DNA from: Actinomadura hibisca NBRC 15177
GTDB taxonomy: Bacteria > Actinomycetota > Actinomycetes > Streptosporangiales > Streptosporangiaceae
Assembly (NCBI RefSeq): GCF_001552635.1
Contig: NZ_BCRO01000024.1
Coordinates: 1 to 64,000, forward strand
DNA length: 64,000 nucleotides
Reading direction: 5' to 3'
Shown one piece after another: positions 1 to 7,855 of the stretch. The position numbers were made by a program, and so were the translations under genes. The notes under the pieces are model-generated. The model made no database searches, was not told the origin of the DNA, and was given only the letters and a program-made list of their open reading frames with translations. Within the stretch, counting starts at the first letter, position 1. Every line of letters starts with the position of its first letter.

Positions 1-17
1 TCCGCGGGAGACACAGC

Positions 18-1460
18 ATGACGGACTTCGTGGAGGTGCGGCGGGGCGCCTACCACGATTCGGTGACGTTGATGCGGGTCAGCCGCAGGCTCGGCGGTCT
101 GGCCGGGGTCAGCGACGCGATGGCGGCGATGGCGACCGACCTGAACCGGCGGATGCTGGCGGACCTGGGCTTCGCGGTGCCGGACGACGCCGGGCCCGCC
201 GACCTGGTGGTGGCGGTCCGCGCCGACGGCGAGCCCGCGCTCGACGGCGCGCGAGCGGCGCTCGGCGACGTCCTGGACGCCCGGCCCGCCCCCGGGGACG
301 GCCTGCTCGGCGCGGATGTTCCACCGCGCACGGTCGCGTCGGCGGCGGCGCGCGTCAAGGCGACCGTGGCGCTGGTGTCGGTGCCGGGCCCGCACGTGTT
401 CCCCGAGGCGATGGACGCGCTGGACGCCGGGCTCAACGTGATGATCTTCAGTGACAACGTGCCGCTGGCGCAGGAGATCGCGCTGAAGGACACCGCCGCG
501 CGGCGCGGCCTGATCGTCATGGGCCCCGACTGCGGCACCGCCGTGGTGGCGGGCGCGGGCCTGGGCTTCGCCAACGCGGTGCGGCCCGGCCCGGTCGGGG
601 TCGTCGCCGCCTCCGGCACCGGCGCGCAGCAGGTGATGTGCCTGCTGGACGCGGCCGGGACCGGCGTCTCCCACGTGCTGGGCGTCGGCGGCCGGGACCT
701 GTCGCCGGAGGTCAGCGGGCGGTCGGCGCTGGCCGCGCTCAAGGCGCTGGACGCCGATCCGGGCACCGCGCTGATCGTGGTGGTGTCCAAGCCGCCCGCG
801 CCGCGCGTCGCCGACCTGATCCGCGAGGCCGCGCGGCGGCTCGACACCCCGGTGGTGTTCGCGCTGCCCGGCCCCGGCGAGGACGACCTGACGCAGGCGG
901 TGGAACGGGCGCTGGCGCTGCTCGGCCGCCCCGTCCCGGCCTGGCCGCGCTGGCCCGCGCCGCACGCGCGCCCGCGGCCGGGCGGCGGGGCGCTGCGCGG
1001 GCTGTTCGCGGGCGGCACGCTGCGCGACGAGGCCGCGCTGATCGCGGGCGCGGCGCTCGGCTGGGACCTGGCGGCGGCCGGGCACCGGCTGATCGACTTC
1101 GGCGACGACGCCTACACCCGGGGCCGCGCGCACCCGATGATCGACCCGGCGCTGCGGCTGGCGGCCCTCGCCGAGCACGCCGCCGACCCCGCGTGCGGGG
1201 TGCTGCTGCTGGACGTCGTGCTGGGCCACGGGGCCGACCCCGCCCCGGCGGCGTCGCTGGCCCCCGCGCTGGCGGCGGCGCTCGCGGCGCGTCCCGACCT
1301 GGCGGCGGTGGTGTCGTTGTGCGGCGTGCCCGCCGATCCGCAGGACCGCGACCGGCAGGCGGGGGCCTTCCGGGACGCGGGCGCGGCGGTGTTCGCGTCC
1401 AACGCGCAGGCCGCGCGGCACGCCGTGCGGCTGGCCGAGGGGAAGGACGGTGTTCCCTGA
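18..1460 (+). CDS. fdrA: FdrA-like acyl-CoA synthetase family protein
   Basis: 480 aa. It has the two-part succinyl-CoA-synthetase-like architecture of FdrA. A CoA-binding half carries GPDCGTAVV (about 169-177) and ASGTGAQQV (about 198-206), which match the SucD-type GPNCPG and SGTLTYE loops; a ligase-CoA half follows. Family knowledge: in Escherichia coli FdrA acts with YlbE and YlbF in oxamate carbamoyltransferase activity during anaerobic allantoin use. The ATG is preceded by GGGAG. The stop overlaps the next start by 11 nt, so the pair is probably translationally coupled. It is somewhat shorter than the E. coli protein. Function is inferred from family and the DUF1116 neighbour; the acceptor substrate cannot be read from sequence. 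Confidence 0.85.
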   Translation: MTDFVEVRRGAYHDSVTLMRVSRRLGGLAGVSDAMAAMATDLNRRMLADLGFAVPDDAGPADLVVAVRADGEPALDGARAALGDVLDARPAPGDGLLGADVPPRTVASAAARVKATVALVSVPGPHVFPEAMDALDAGLNVMIFSDNVPLAQEIALKDTAARRGLIVMGPDCGTAVVAGAGLGFANAVRPGPVGVVAASGTGAQQVMCLLDAAGTGVSHVLGVGGRDLSPEVSGRSALAALKALDADPGTALIVVVSKPPAPRVADLIREAARRLDTPVVFALPGPGEDDLTQAVERALALLGRPVPAWPRWPAPHARPRPGGGALRGLFAGGTLRDEAALIAGAALGWDLAAAGHRLIDFGDDAYTRGRAHPMIDPALRLAALAEHAADPACGVLLLDVVLGHGADPAPAASLAPALAAALAARPDLAAVVSLCGVPADPQDRDRQAGAFRDAGAAVFASNAQAARHAVRLAEGKDGVP

Positions 1461-2868
1461 GATGCCCGCCGACGCGCCGCGCCTGGGCGGCCTGCTGACC
1501 CGGCAGCCGACGGTGGTGGCGGCGGGCGTGGACGTGCTCGCCGACGCCCTGGCCGACCAGGCGGTGCCGGTGGAGCGGGTCCGCTGGCGTCCCCCGCCGC
1601 CCGGCACCGGGGACGACCTCGCCGCCGTCCTGGGCCGTCCCGGGCGCGCCGAGGCCGACGCCCGCGCCGTCGGCCGCATGTTGTCGGCCCGCCCGCACCT
1701 GGTGGACGTGCGGCCCGCGCGCGAGGTCCTCGGCCTGGAGCCGGGGACGTTCCTGCACGCCGGGCCGCCGCTGGAGTGGGAGCGGGCGTCCGGCCCGATG
1801 CGCGGCGCGCTCGTCGGCGCGATGTTGCTGGAGGGCCTGGCCGACACGCCCGAGGCGGCCGAACGGGCGCTGGACGGCGGCGCGGCGACGTTCGAGCCGT
1901 GCCACCACCACGGCGCGGTCGGGCCGATGGCGGGCGTGGTGAGCCCGTCGATGTGGATGCTGGTGGTCGAGGACGCCGAGCACGGCGGCACCGCCTGCTG
2001 CTCGCTCAACGAGGGCCTGGGCAAGGTCCTGCGGTACGGCGCCTACGGCCCGGAGGTCATCGAGCGGCTGCGCTGGATGGGCGCGGTGCTCGGCCCGCTG
2101 CTGCGCGCGGCGGTGCGGCGGCACGGCCCGCTGGAGCTGCTGCCGCTCATGGCGCAGGCCGTGCAGATGGGCGACGAGCTGCACAACCGCAACCGGGCGG
2201 CGTCGGCGCTGCTGTTGCGCGAGCTGGCCCCCGACCTGGTCGCGTCGGGCGGGTCGGCGGAGGTCGCGGAGGCGCTGCGGTTCGTCGGCGGCAACGAGCA
2301 CTTCTTCCTCAACGTCGGCATGGCCGCCGCCAAGGCCGCCGCCGACGCCGCCCGCGACGTGCCGGGCTCGGGCCTGGTGGTGGCGATGGCGCGCAACGGC
2401 ACCGATTTCGGCATCCAGGTGTCGGGCACCGGCGACCGCTGGTTCACCGGCCCCGCCGGGGTGCCCGACGGGCTCTATCTGGGCTCCTACGGACCCATCG
2501 ACGCCAACCCCGACATCGGTGACTCCGCCATCACCGAGACCGCCGGGATGGGCGGGTTCGCGCTGGCCGCCGCGCCCGCCATCGTGCGGTTCGTCGGCGG
2601 CGAGGTGCCCGAGGCGATCGCCGCGACCCGCCGCATGTACGAGATCACGCTCGCCGAGCACCCGGCGTTGCGGGTGCCGCTGCTGTCGTTCCGGGGCACC
2701 CCGGCCGGGATCGAGGTGACGCGGGTGGTGCGCACCGGCGTGCTGCCCGTCATCGACACCGGCATCGCCGGGCGCGCCGCCGGGACGGGCCAGGTCGGCG
2801 CGGGCCTGGTGGAGCCGCCCGCGTCCGTCTTCACCGACGCGCTGCGCGCGCTGGCGGCGACCGGTTGA
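1450..2868 (+). CDS. DUF1116 family protein (YlbE-like)
   Basis: 472 aa, overlapping fdrA by 11 nt. The GTG start lies just after a GAGGGGAAGGA ribosome-binding stretch inside fdrA. The DUF1116 hallmark around FEPCHHHGAVGPMAG (about residues 153-167) is present, as is a conserved C-terminal region. Family knowledge: DUF1116 proteins are almost always next to fdrA and are required with FdrA and YlbF (DUF2877) for oxamate carbamoyltransferase activity in E. coli. No DUF2877 gene is visible downstream; it could lie upstream of the window edge or be absent. Role assignment is by homology and context only. Confidence 0.85.
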   Translation: MFPEMPADAPRLGGLLTRQPTVVAAGVDVLADALADQAVPVERVRWRPPPPGTGDDLAAVLGRPGRAEADARAVGRMLSARPHLVDVRPAREVLGLEPGTFLHAGPPLEWERASGPMRGALVGAMLLEGLADTPEAAERALDGGAATFEPCHHHGAVGPMAGVVSPSMWMLVVEDAEHGGTACCSLNEGLGKVLRYGAYGPEVIERLRWMGAVLGPLLRAAVRRHGPLELLPLMAQAVQMGDELHNRNRAASALLLRELAPDLVASGGSAEVAEALRFVGGNEHFFLNVGMAAAKAAADAARDVPGSGLVVAMARNGTDFGIQVSGTGDRWFTGPAGVPDGLYLGSYGPIDANPDIGDSAITETAGMGGFALAAAPAIVRFVGGEVPEAIAATRRMYEITLAEHPALRVPLLSFRGTPAGIEVTRVVRTGVLPVIDTGIAGRAAGTGQVGAGLVEPPASVFTDALRALAATG

Positions 2869-2957
2869 CGGCGGGTTGACGACGAGATGACAGGGACCGG
2901 ACGAAAAGGACCGCCGCCCGGGATGCCACAAATGCGATCTTGGGGGATCATGACGGG

Positions 2958-4181
2958 GTGAACCTCAGCGTCTCCTCGATCGACGACCTGTCCGCCCGCA
3001 TCGCCGCCGTCCGCGACGAGCACGCGGAGCACTTCCCGGGCACGGCGTCGGGCCGCCAGCCGGTGCACACCGTCTACGTGCCGGCCGACCGCTTCTCCCC
3101 CACCACGCCCGCCGACTTCGGCGCCGAGGGGCTGCGGCTGCTCAACACCCACACCCCCGGCGCGGGCTCGTTCGGCTCGGCGTTCGGCCTGGACCCCGAG
3201 ATCGCCGGGCTGGTGCGCGAGCGCGTCGCGGCCAAGCTGGCGGGCGAGCCGGTCGAGGACGTGCGCATCGACTTCGAGGACGGCTACGGCGTCCGCTCCG
3301 ACGCCGAGGAGGACGCGCACGTCGCCCAGGTGGTGGAGGCGGTCGCGGCCGCCTACGAGGTCAAGAACCTGCCGCACTACTGGGGGCTGCGCGTCAAGTC
3401 CTTCGCCGACGGCGGCCACGAGCGCGCCATGCGCACCCTGGACGCGTTCCTGACCGCGCTGCGCGACCGGCTGGGGCGGCTGCCCGGCGGGTTCACCATC
3501 ACCTTCCCCAAGGTCGTGATGGCCGAGCACGTCGCGCTGTTCGTGGAGTACCTGGAGGAGCTGGAGACCGCGCTCGGCCTGCCGGGCGGCATCCTGCGCT
3601 TCGAGGTGCAGGTGGAGACCACCGAGGCGATCGTCGACCACGAGGGCCGGATCGGGCTGCGCGCCATCGTCGGCGCCGCCAAGGGCCGCATGACCGCCGC
3701 GCACTTCGGGGTGTTCGACTACACCGCCGCCTGCGGGCTGCCGCCGCAGGAGCAGCGCCTCGACCACCCGGCCTGCGACTTCGCCCGGCACGTCATGCAG
3801 GTCACCCTCGCCGGGACCGGCGTCCGGCTGTCGGACGGCTCCACCAACGTGATCCCGCGCGACGACGGCCCCAACGAGGTCAACCAGGCGTGGGCGGTGC
3901 ACGCCGCGCACGTGCGGCACTCGTTGCGGCACGGCTTCTACCAGGGCTGGGACATGCACCCGGCGCACCTGCCCAGCCGGTACGCGGCCGTCTACGGCTT
4001 CCATCTGACGGGCGTGGACGAGGTCATCGGCCGGGTCCGCGCCTGGCACGAGCAGGCCGCCACTGGCAACGGCGTCATGGACGAGCCCGCCACCGTCAAG
4101 GCGCTGGTCGGGCGGCTGCGCCGCGCGGTGGACTGCGGCGCGCTGGACGAGAGCGTGCTGCCCGAGTCGGCCCTGCACTGA
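2958..4181 (+). CDS. HpcH/HpaI aldolase / citrate lyase-like protein (DUF6986-like)
   Basis: 407 aa from a GTG at 2958, chosen because GGGGGA lies about 10 nt upstream; a TTG at 2940 would add six residues. The TIM-barrel lyase signatures are recognisable: RIDFEDGYG, FTITFPKVVMAEH, FEVQVETTEAI (metal-binding Glu region) and HFGVFDYTAACG. The protein is longer than HpcH or CitE and resembles the actinobacterial aldolase/citrate-lyase family annotated as DUF6986. Such enzymes cleave or form C-C bonds in acyl-CoA or 2-oxo acids, but the substrate here is unknown. It lies 89 nt after the fdrA-ylbE pair on the same strand, which suggests, without proving, a shared catabolic pathway, possibly handling a glyoxylate-level product. 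Confidence 0.75.
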   Translation: MNLSVSSIDDLSARIAAVRDEHAEHFPGTASGRQPVHTVYVPADRFSPTTPADFGAEGLRLLNTHTPGAGSFGSAFGLDPEIAGLVRERVAAKLAGEPVEDVRIDFEDGYGVRSDAEEDAHVAQVVEAVAAAYEVKNLPHYWGLRVKSFADGGHERAMRTLDAFLTALRDRLGRLPGGFTITFPKVVMAEHVALFVEYLEELETALGLPGGILRFEVQVETTEAIVDHEGRIGLRAIVGAAKGRMTAAHFGVFDYTAACGLPPQEQRLDHPACDFARHVMQVTLAGTGVRLSDGSTNVIPRDDGPNEVNQAWAVHAAHVRHSLRHGFYQGWDMHPAHLPSRYAAVYGFHLTGVDEVIGRVRAWHEQAATGNGVMDEPATVKALVGRLRRAVDCGALDESVLPESALH

Positions 4182-4199
4182 TCAGCGCCCGCACTGCTC

Positions 4200-4679
4200 T
4201 CAGGCGGGCTCGCAGATCACCACCGGGATCTCGCGCTCGGTCCACGCCTCGTAGTCGGTGAAGTCGGGGTACATCTCCACCAGCCGGGGCCAGAGCGCCG
4301 CGCGCTCGGCGGCGTCGGCCGTGCGCGCCCGCATCGGCCGCCGGTACCGGCGGACCTGCGCCAGCACGTTCGGGTTCGCGACCAGGTTGTGGTACCAGGC
4401 CGGGTGCCGGGGCAGGCCGCTCTGCGACGCCACCAGCACCACGCGCTCGGCGTCGGCCAGGTACAGCAGCGGCACGGTGCGGTGCCGGCCGGACTTGCGG
4501 CCGACCGTGGTGAGCAGGCACACCGGCGGCGCGCCGCGCCAGCGGCGCGAGCCCAGCCGGAACCGGCGGCCCAGCGCGCCGCCGGTGGCCTGGTAGAGCG
4601 CCACGTGCGCGACGGTGCCGTACTTCATGATCTGCGCGGTGCGGGGCTGGTCGAGATAACCGGGACGCGGCTTGGGCAC
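4200..4679 (-). CDS. Deazaflavin (F420)-dependent nitroreductase-family protein (DUF385)
   Basis: 159 aa with the Ddn/DUF385 split-barrel pattern: VCLLTTVGRKSGRHRTVPLLY (strand-turn-strand, cofactor-phosphate region) and HPAWYHNLVANPNV (the NPaWyhNL motif). Family members use reduced F420 to reduce quinones or nitro compounds at the membrane. The N-terminal GTVAHVALYQATGG could be a membrane-associating helix. It converges with the aldolase gene and stands alone. The cofactor (F420 rather than FMN or heme) and the substrate cannot be told from the sequence. Confidence 0.85.
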   Translation of the reverse strand: MPKPRPGYLDQPRTAQIMKYGTVAHVALYQATGGALGRRFRLGSRRWRGAPPVCLLTTVGRKSGRHRTVPLLYLADAERVVLVASQSGLPRHPAWYHNLVANPNVLAQVRRYRRPMRARTADAAERAALWPRLVEMYPDFTDYEAWTEREIPVVICEPA

Positions 4680-4749
4680 GGTGACCTCCGCTGTGGGTGG
4701 GGAATCCGATCCTAGGCCGGGGCGCGGCGGGCGGGCGGCGGCGAAGCGG

Positions 4750-5772
4750 TCATCGGGCGAGCCGGGCGGTGCGCCGCCGCCGGAAGTCGCGGTCCAGCGC
4801 CAGGTGCACGGTCCCGCCGCGCAGCTCGTACACCGCCGACCAGCGGGTGTGGGCCTGCTCGACCTTCCGCAGCAGGTCCATCGCGCCGTCCACGTCCAGC
4901 CGCCCGCCGGTGGCGCGCATCCGCTCGGCGATGGCGCGGTAGCGGCGGTCGTCGGCGCGGCGCTCGCCGGGCGTGGTGGCGAGCACGAAGTTGACCATGT
5001 CGTGCCAGTTCCCGGCGCCGGGAACGGTCCGCAAGCGGCCGTCCACGAACTCGACGGCGGCCGAGTCGCCGTTCCGGTCGGCCAGCAGGTAGTGCAGCGG
5101 CGGCCCGTCCGCGCCGAAGTCCACGTTGTGGCGGGCGAAGACGGCCACCGCCTCCTCGACGGTGCGCGCCCGGTCCAGCACCAGGCGCTGGATGCGGGCG
5201 CTGCCGACCACCGGCCGCCCGGCGAGCCGGGGCGGCTCGCCGGTGGGCACCGCCGCCATCCCGACCGCGAGGCCGTGCTCGTTCATGCCGTCGAAGGGGA
5301 TGCCGACCGCCTGGAGCAGCTTGCGGCCGACCGCCGCGTCGGAGGTGGCGCGGCGGGCGGCCTCACGGCCGATGCCCAGATAGGACACGTCCACCATCGA
5401 GATCGTGCGCGGGCCGCGCGGCGGGACGGTGGTGAGCAGCAGCGCGGCGTTGGCGTCCCAGTCGAAGTTGCGGCCGAACAGCGGGCCCTGCGGCCCCTCG
5501 CCCGCCAGGAACAGCGAGCAGGCCCACGGCCGGTCCCGCACCGGGGCGAGCGCGATCTGCCGCATCGGGTCGTAGGGGCCGTACAGGGTCATCGACAGCA
5601 GCGGGTGCGCGGCGTCGAGCACCTTCAGGGTGGCGAGGCTGCGCCGCTCGTCGGCGGTGAGCGGCGCGGCGGCGGAGCGGGCGGTGCTCCGCGCGTCCCC
5701 TCCGCACCCGGCGGCCAACGCGGCGGGCACGCCCAGCAGGACGGCGCGCCGGGACGGGCGAGGTGGCGTCAT
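4750..5772 (-). CDS. Lipoprotein linear-amide C-N hydrolase (Ntn-hydrolase; choloylglycine hydrolase / acyltransferase C45-like)
   Basis: 340 aa. The N-terminus is a twin-arginine-like signal (SRRAVLLG) ending in a lipobox, LAAGC, with Cys23. The mature protein has ACSLF with the probable catalytic Cys85, then the family motif GRNFDW (100-105), NEHGLAVG and a late HDMVNFVLA segment. Ntn-hydrolases of this type use the cysteine as nucleophile to cleave linear amides such as bile-salt conjugates, N-acyl-homoserine lactones or beta-lactam side chains. Export to the outer membrane face is likely. Unlike classical enzymes of the family, the cysteine is not at the extreme N-terminus after signal removal, so internal autoprocessing would be needed. 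Substrate unknown. Confidence 0.75.
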   Translation of the reverse strand: MTPPRPSRRAVLLGVPAALAAGCGGDARSTARSAAAPLTADERRSLATLKVLDAAHPLLSMTLYGPYDPMRQIALAPVRDRPWACSLFLAGEGPQGPLFGRNFDWDANAALLLTTVPPRGPRTISMVDVSYLGIGREAARRATSDAAVGRKLLQAVGIPFDGMNEHGLAVGMAAVPTGEPPRLAGRPVVGSARIQRLVLDRARTVEEAVAVFARHNVDFGADGPPLHYLLADRNGDSAAVEFVDGRLRTVPGAGNWHDMVNFVLATTPGERRADDRRYRAIAERMRATGGRLDVDGAMDLLRKVEQAHTRWSAVYELRGGTVHLALDRDFRRRRTARLAR

Positions 5773-5817
5773 CCTTCCCGCTTAACACCGCTCCCCCGTC
5801 CCGGCAAGGCCCGATCC

Positions 5818-6675
5818 TCAGCCGAGCATGTCGTCCAGAGCGGCGACGAGGTGCTTCTCCTCGTAGTCGAAGTGGTCCTCCAGCTCGCCGATGAGCCGGT
5901 CGAGTTCGGCGGCGAAGCGGGCGGGATCGTCGGCGGTCTCCTGGCTCTCGACGAGGTCGAGCAGCTCCTGCTTCCGGCGGGCCACCACGACGTGCTCGCG
6001 GCGCAGCCGGTCCAGCGCGGGGGCCAGCTCCGGGGCGTGCTCCTGGAGCCGGGGGAAGACGGAGTCCTCCTTGCCGTGGTGCTCGGTCAGCGCCCCGCAG
6101 ACGGTGCGGCAACGGGCGCGGAGCTGCTCGACCAGGTCGGGCGACGGGCGTCCGCTCTGGTGGACGGCCGTCTCGCGCAGGGCCGCCAGGTCGCGCCGCA
6201 GTTGCTCGTGCACCTTCACGAGGAACTCGCCTGCGGCACCGGCCTGGGCGTGCGCGTCCCGGTAGAGCGCGACGACGGGGATCACGCGGTCGGTGCCGCG
6301 CTGGTACTCGGCGAAGGCGGGCACCAGCTCGCTCTGCCTCCGGTACACCTCGTCGCGCTCGTCGCCTCGCAGCGGGACGGCGGTCGCCTCGAAGCGCGCC
6401 ACCTCCCCGTCCTCCCCGATCTCCACGGTGACCTGCGGTTCGGCCAGCAGGTTGTGGTACCAGGCCGGGTTCGTGGGCGCGCCGCCGTTGGAGGCGAACA
6501 CCAGCAGGCGGTCGCCGTCGGGCGTGCACATCACCGGCGTCGTGCGGCGGCGGCCGCTGCGCGCGCCGGTGGTGGTCAGCAGCAGGAGCGTCGCCCCGGC
6601 GAAGAAGCCGCCGACCCGGCCCGCGTTGGCCCGGAACTCCGCGATGATCTGCTCGTTGGTGAACGGCTGGGACAT
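5818..6675 (-). CDS. DUF385/F420-nitroreductase-like domain fused to a hemerythrin HHE domain
   Basis: 285 aa. Residues about 10-145 form a DUF385 domain (LLLTTTGARSGRRRTTPV, NPAWYHNLLAEP). Residues about 150-282 form a four-helix hemerythrin domain with candidate diiron ligands His156, His199/200 with Glu203, His228, and His268 with Glu272/273. The fusion suggests that oxygen, NO or iron sensing or binding is coupled to a flavin or deazaflavin redox domain. That is inference; the architecture itself is clear. The gene is divergent from a MarR regulator, with an AT-rich repeat-bearing promoter region between them, so repression by that MarR is likely. No partner gene is co-transcribed. Confidence 0.85.
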   Translation of the reverse strand: MSQPFTNEQIIAEFRANAGRVGGFFAGATLLLLTTTGARSGRRRTTPVMCTPDGDRLLVFASNGGAPTNPAWYHNLLAEPQVTVEIGEDGEVARFEATAVPLRGDERDEVYRRQSELVPAFAEYQRGTDRVIPVVALYRDAHAQAGAAGEFLVKVHEQLRRDLAALRETAVHQSGRPSPDLVEQLRARCRTVCGALTEHHGKEDSVFPRLQEHAPELAPALDRLRREHVVVARRKQELLDLVESQETADDPARFAAELDRLIGELEDHFDYEEKHLVAALDDMLG

Positions 6676-6710
6676 GGGGGGACCTCGTATCCTGACGGCG
6701 TACGGCAGAT

Positions 6711-6753
6711 TTGCTTTGCAAGTAAAGCTATTTTGAGGTCAAAGCTATTTGGA
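6711..6753. promoter_or_regulatory. Putative MarR operator in divergent promoter region
   Basis: The divergent region contains an imperfect inverted repeat GCTTTGCAAGTAAAGC (6713-6728) and two direct copies of AAAGCTATTT (6724-6733 and 6741-6750), 17 nt apart. The stretch is strikingly AT-rich for this genome. Position between the DUF385-hemerythrin gene and marR suggests autoregulation and co-regulation. Inferred from sequence only. Confidence 0.5.
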
Positions 6754-6763
6754 GCGCGCAGCG

Positions 6764-7258
6764 GTGTCAACGCACGATCCCGTGGACCCCCCGGACGCCG
6801 ACCTGGCGGCGGCCGTCCGCACGATGTTGTTGTCGATGCCCCGGATCGTGGGCACGGTGAAGAAGATCAAGATCCCGGAGGCGCTGCGCTCGTTCGACCT
6901 CGCGCCCCGGCACCTGTCGTTGTTGTCGTTCCTGCTGTTCGACGGGCCGCTCGGGGTGTCGGCGCTGGCCGAGCGGCTGGAGGTGGCCCCGGCGACCGTC
7001 AGCCTGATGGTCGGCGACCTGGGGCGGCAGGGCATCCTGGAGCGCCGCGCCGACCCCGCCGACCGGCGGCGCGCCATCATCGCGATCGCCGACGCGCACC
7101 GCCCGGCCATCGACGCCTGGCTCGCCACCGGCGCGAGCGCCTGGCGGGAGGCGCTGGAGCCCCTGACGCCCGAGCAGCGGCGGATGGTCATCGACACCTT
7201 CGCCCGCTACGAACAGGCGGCGGCCCGGAGCCGCACGGCGGCGGAGGGCGCGGGGTGA
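6764..7258 (+). CDS. MarR family transcriptional regulator
   Basis: 164 aa from a GTG at 6764. This start has GGAG nine nt upstream; the TTG at 6749 would overlap the repeat AAAGCTATTT in the presumed operator and has no ribosome-binding site. The winged helix-turn-helix is centred on LGVSALAERLEVAPATVSLMV, followed by the wing ILERRADPADRRRAIIAI with the DxRR motif typical of MarR proteins. Helical dimerisation ends flank it. It probably represses itself and the divergent hemerythrin-fusion gene in response to an unknown ligand or oxidant; no cysteine is evident, so a thiol switch is unlikely. Confidence 0.9.
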   Translation: MSTHDPVDPPDADLAAAVRTMLLSMPRIVGTVKKIKIPEALRSFDLAPRHLSLLSFLLFDGPLGVSALAERLEVAPATVSLMVGDLGRQGILERRADPADRRRAIIAIADAHRPAIDAWLATGASAWREALEPLTPEQRRMVIDTFARYEQAAARSRTAAEGAG

Positions 7259-7261
7259 GGC

Positions 7262-7846
7262 TCAGCCGTCGGTGAGGGCGGCCAGGTCGGCGGGGGTGTC
7301 GATGTCGTCGGGGGCCGCCACGCCGTCGCACGGCACCGGCGTCACCAGGTCGGGGTGGGCGCGCAGGAACTCCCGCGCGCCGACGTCGCCCCGAGCGGCC
7401 TCGGCCACGGCCGCGAAGTGCTCGGCGGCGAACAGCACCGGGTTGCGCGGGCGTCCGCCGTAGGTCGCGACGGCGACGCGCGCCCCGGCCTCGTACGCCT
7501 CGATCAGGCGGCCCACCGCCCTCGGGGTGACGAGGGGCTGGTCCACCAGCGCGACCACCACGGCCGGGCAGCCCGGCGGCAGCGCGGCCAGCCCGGCGCG
7601 CAGCGAGGAGCCCATGCCGCTGCGCCAGTCGTCGTTGGGCACCACGACCGCGCCGATCACCTCGACCGTCGCCGCGCCCGCCACCACCAGCACCGGGGAG
7701 CAGCCGCCCTCGCGCAGGGTGCGCACGCCCCGGTCCACCAGGCGCTCGCCGTGCAGCTCCACCAGGGCTTTGGGGCGGCCGAGGCGGCTGCCCTCCCCCG
7801 CCGCGAGCAGCAGTCCGGCGGGCAGGTCGGCACCGTGCAGGGTCAT
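7262..7846 (-). CDS. mocA: Molybdenum-cofactor cytidylyltransferase-like NTP transferase (MocA/MobA family)
   Basis: 194 aa Rossmann-like nucleotidyltransferase. The N-terminal GLLLAAGEGSRLGRPKALV holds the NTP-binding GxGxRxG...K signature; VALVDQPLV is the metal-binding segment and GRPRNPVLF the distal family motif. Family role: transfer of CMP (or GMP) to molybdopterin to make the dinucleotide cofactor used by xanthine-dehydrogenase/CO-dehydrogenase-type enzymes. It lies 9 nt after xdhC and is last in the coxD-coxE-xdhC-mocA run, so a maturation role is well supported. CTP versus GTP preference is inferred from context. Confidence 0.85.
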   Translation of the reverse strand: MTLHGADLPAGLLLAAGEGSRLGRPKALVELHGERLVDRGVRTLREGGCSPVLVVAGAATVEVIGAVVVPNDDWRSGMGSSLRAGLAALPPGCPAVVVALVDQPLVTPRAVGRLIEAYEAGARVAVATYGGRPRNPVLFAAEHFAAVAEAARGDVGAREFLRAHPDLVTPVPCDGVAAPDDIDTPADLAALTDG

Positions 7847-7855
7847 CGTTCGAGC

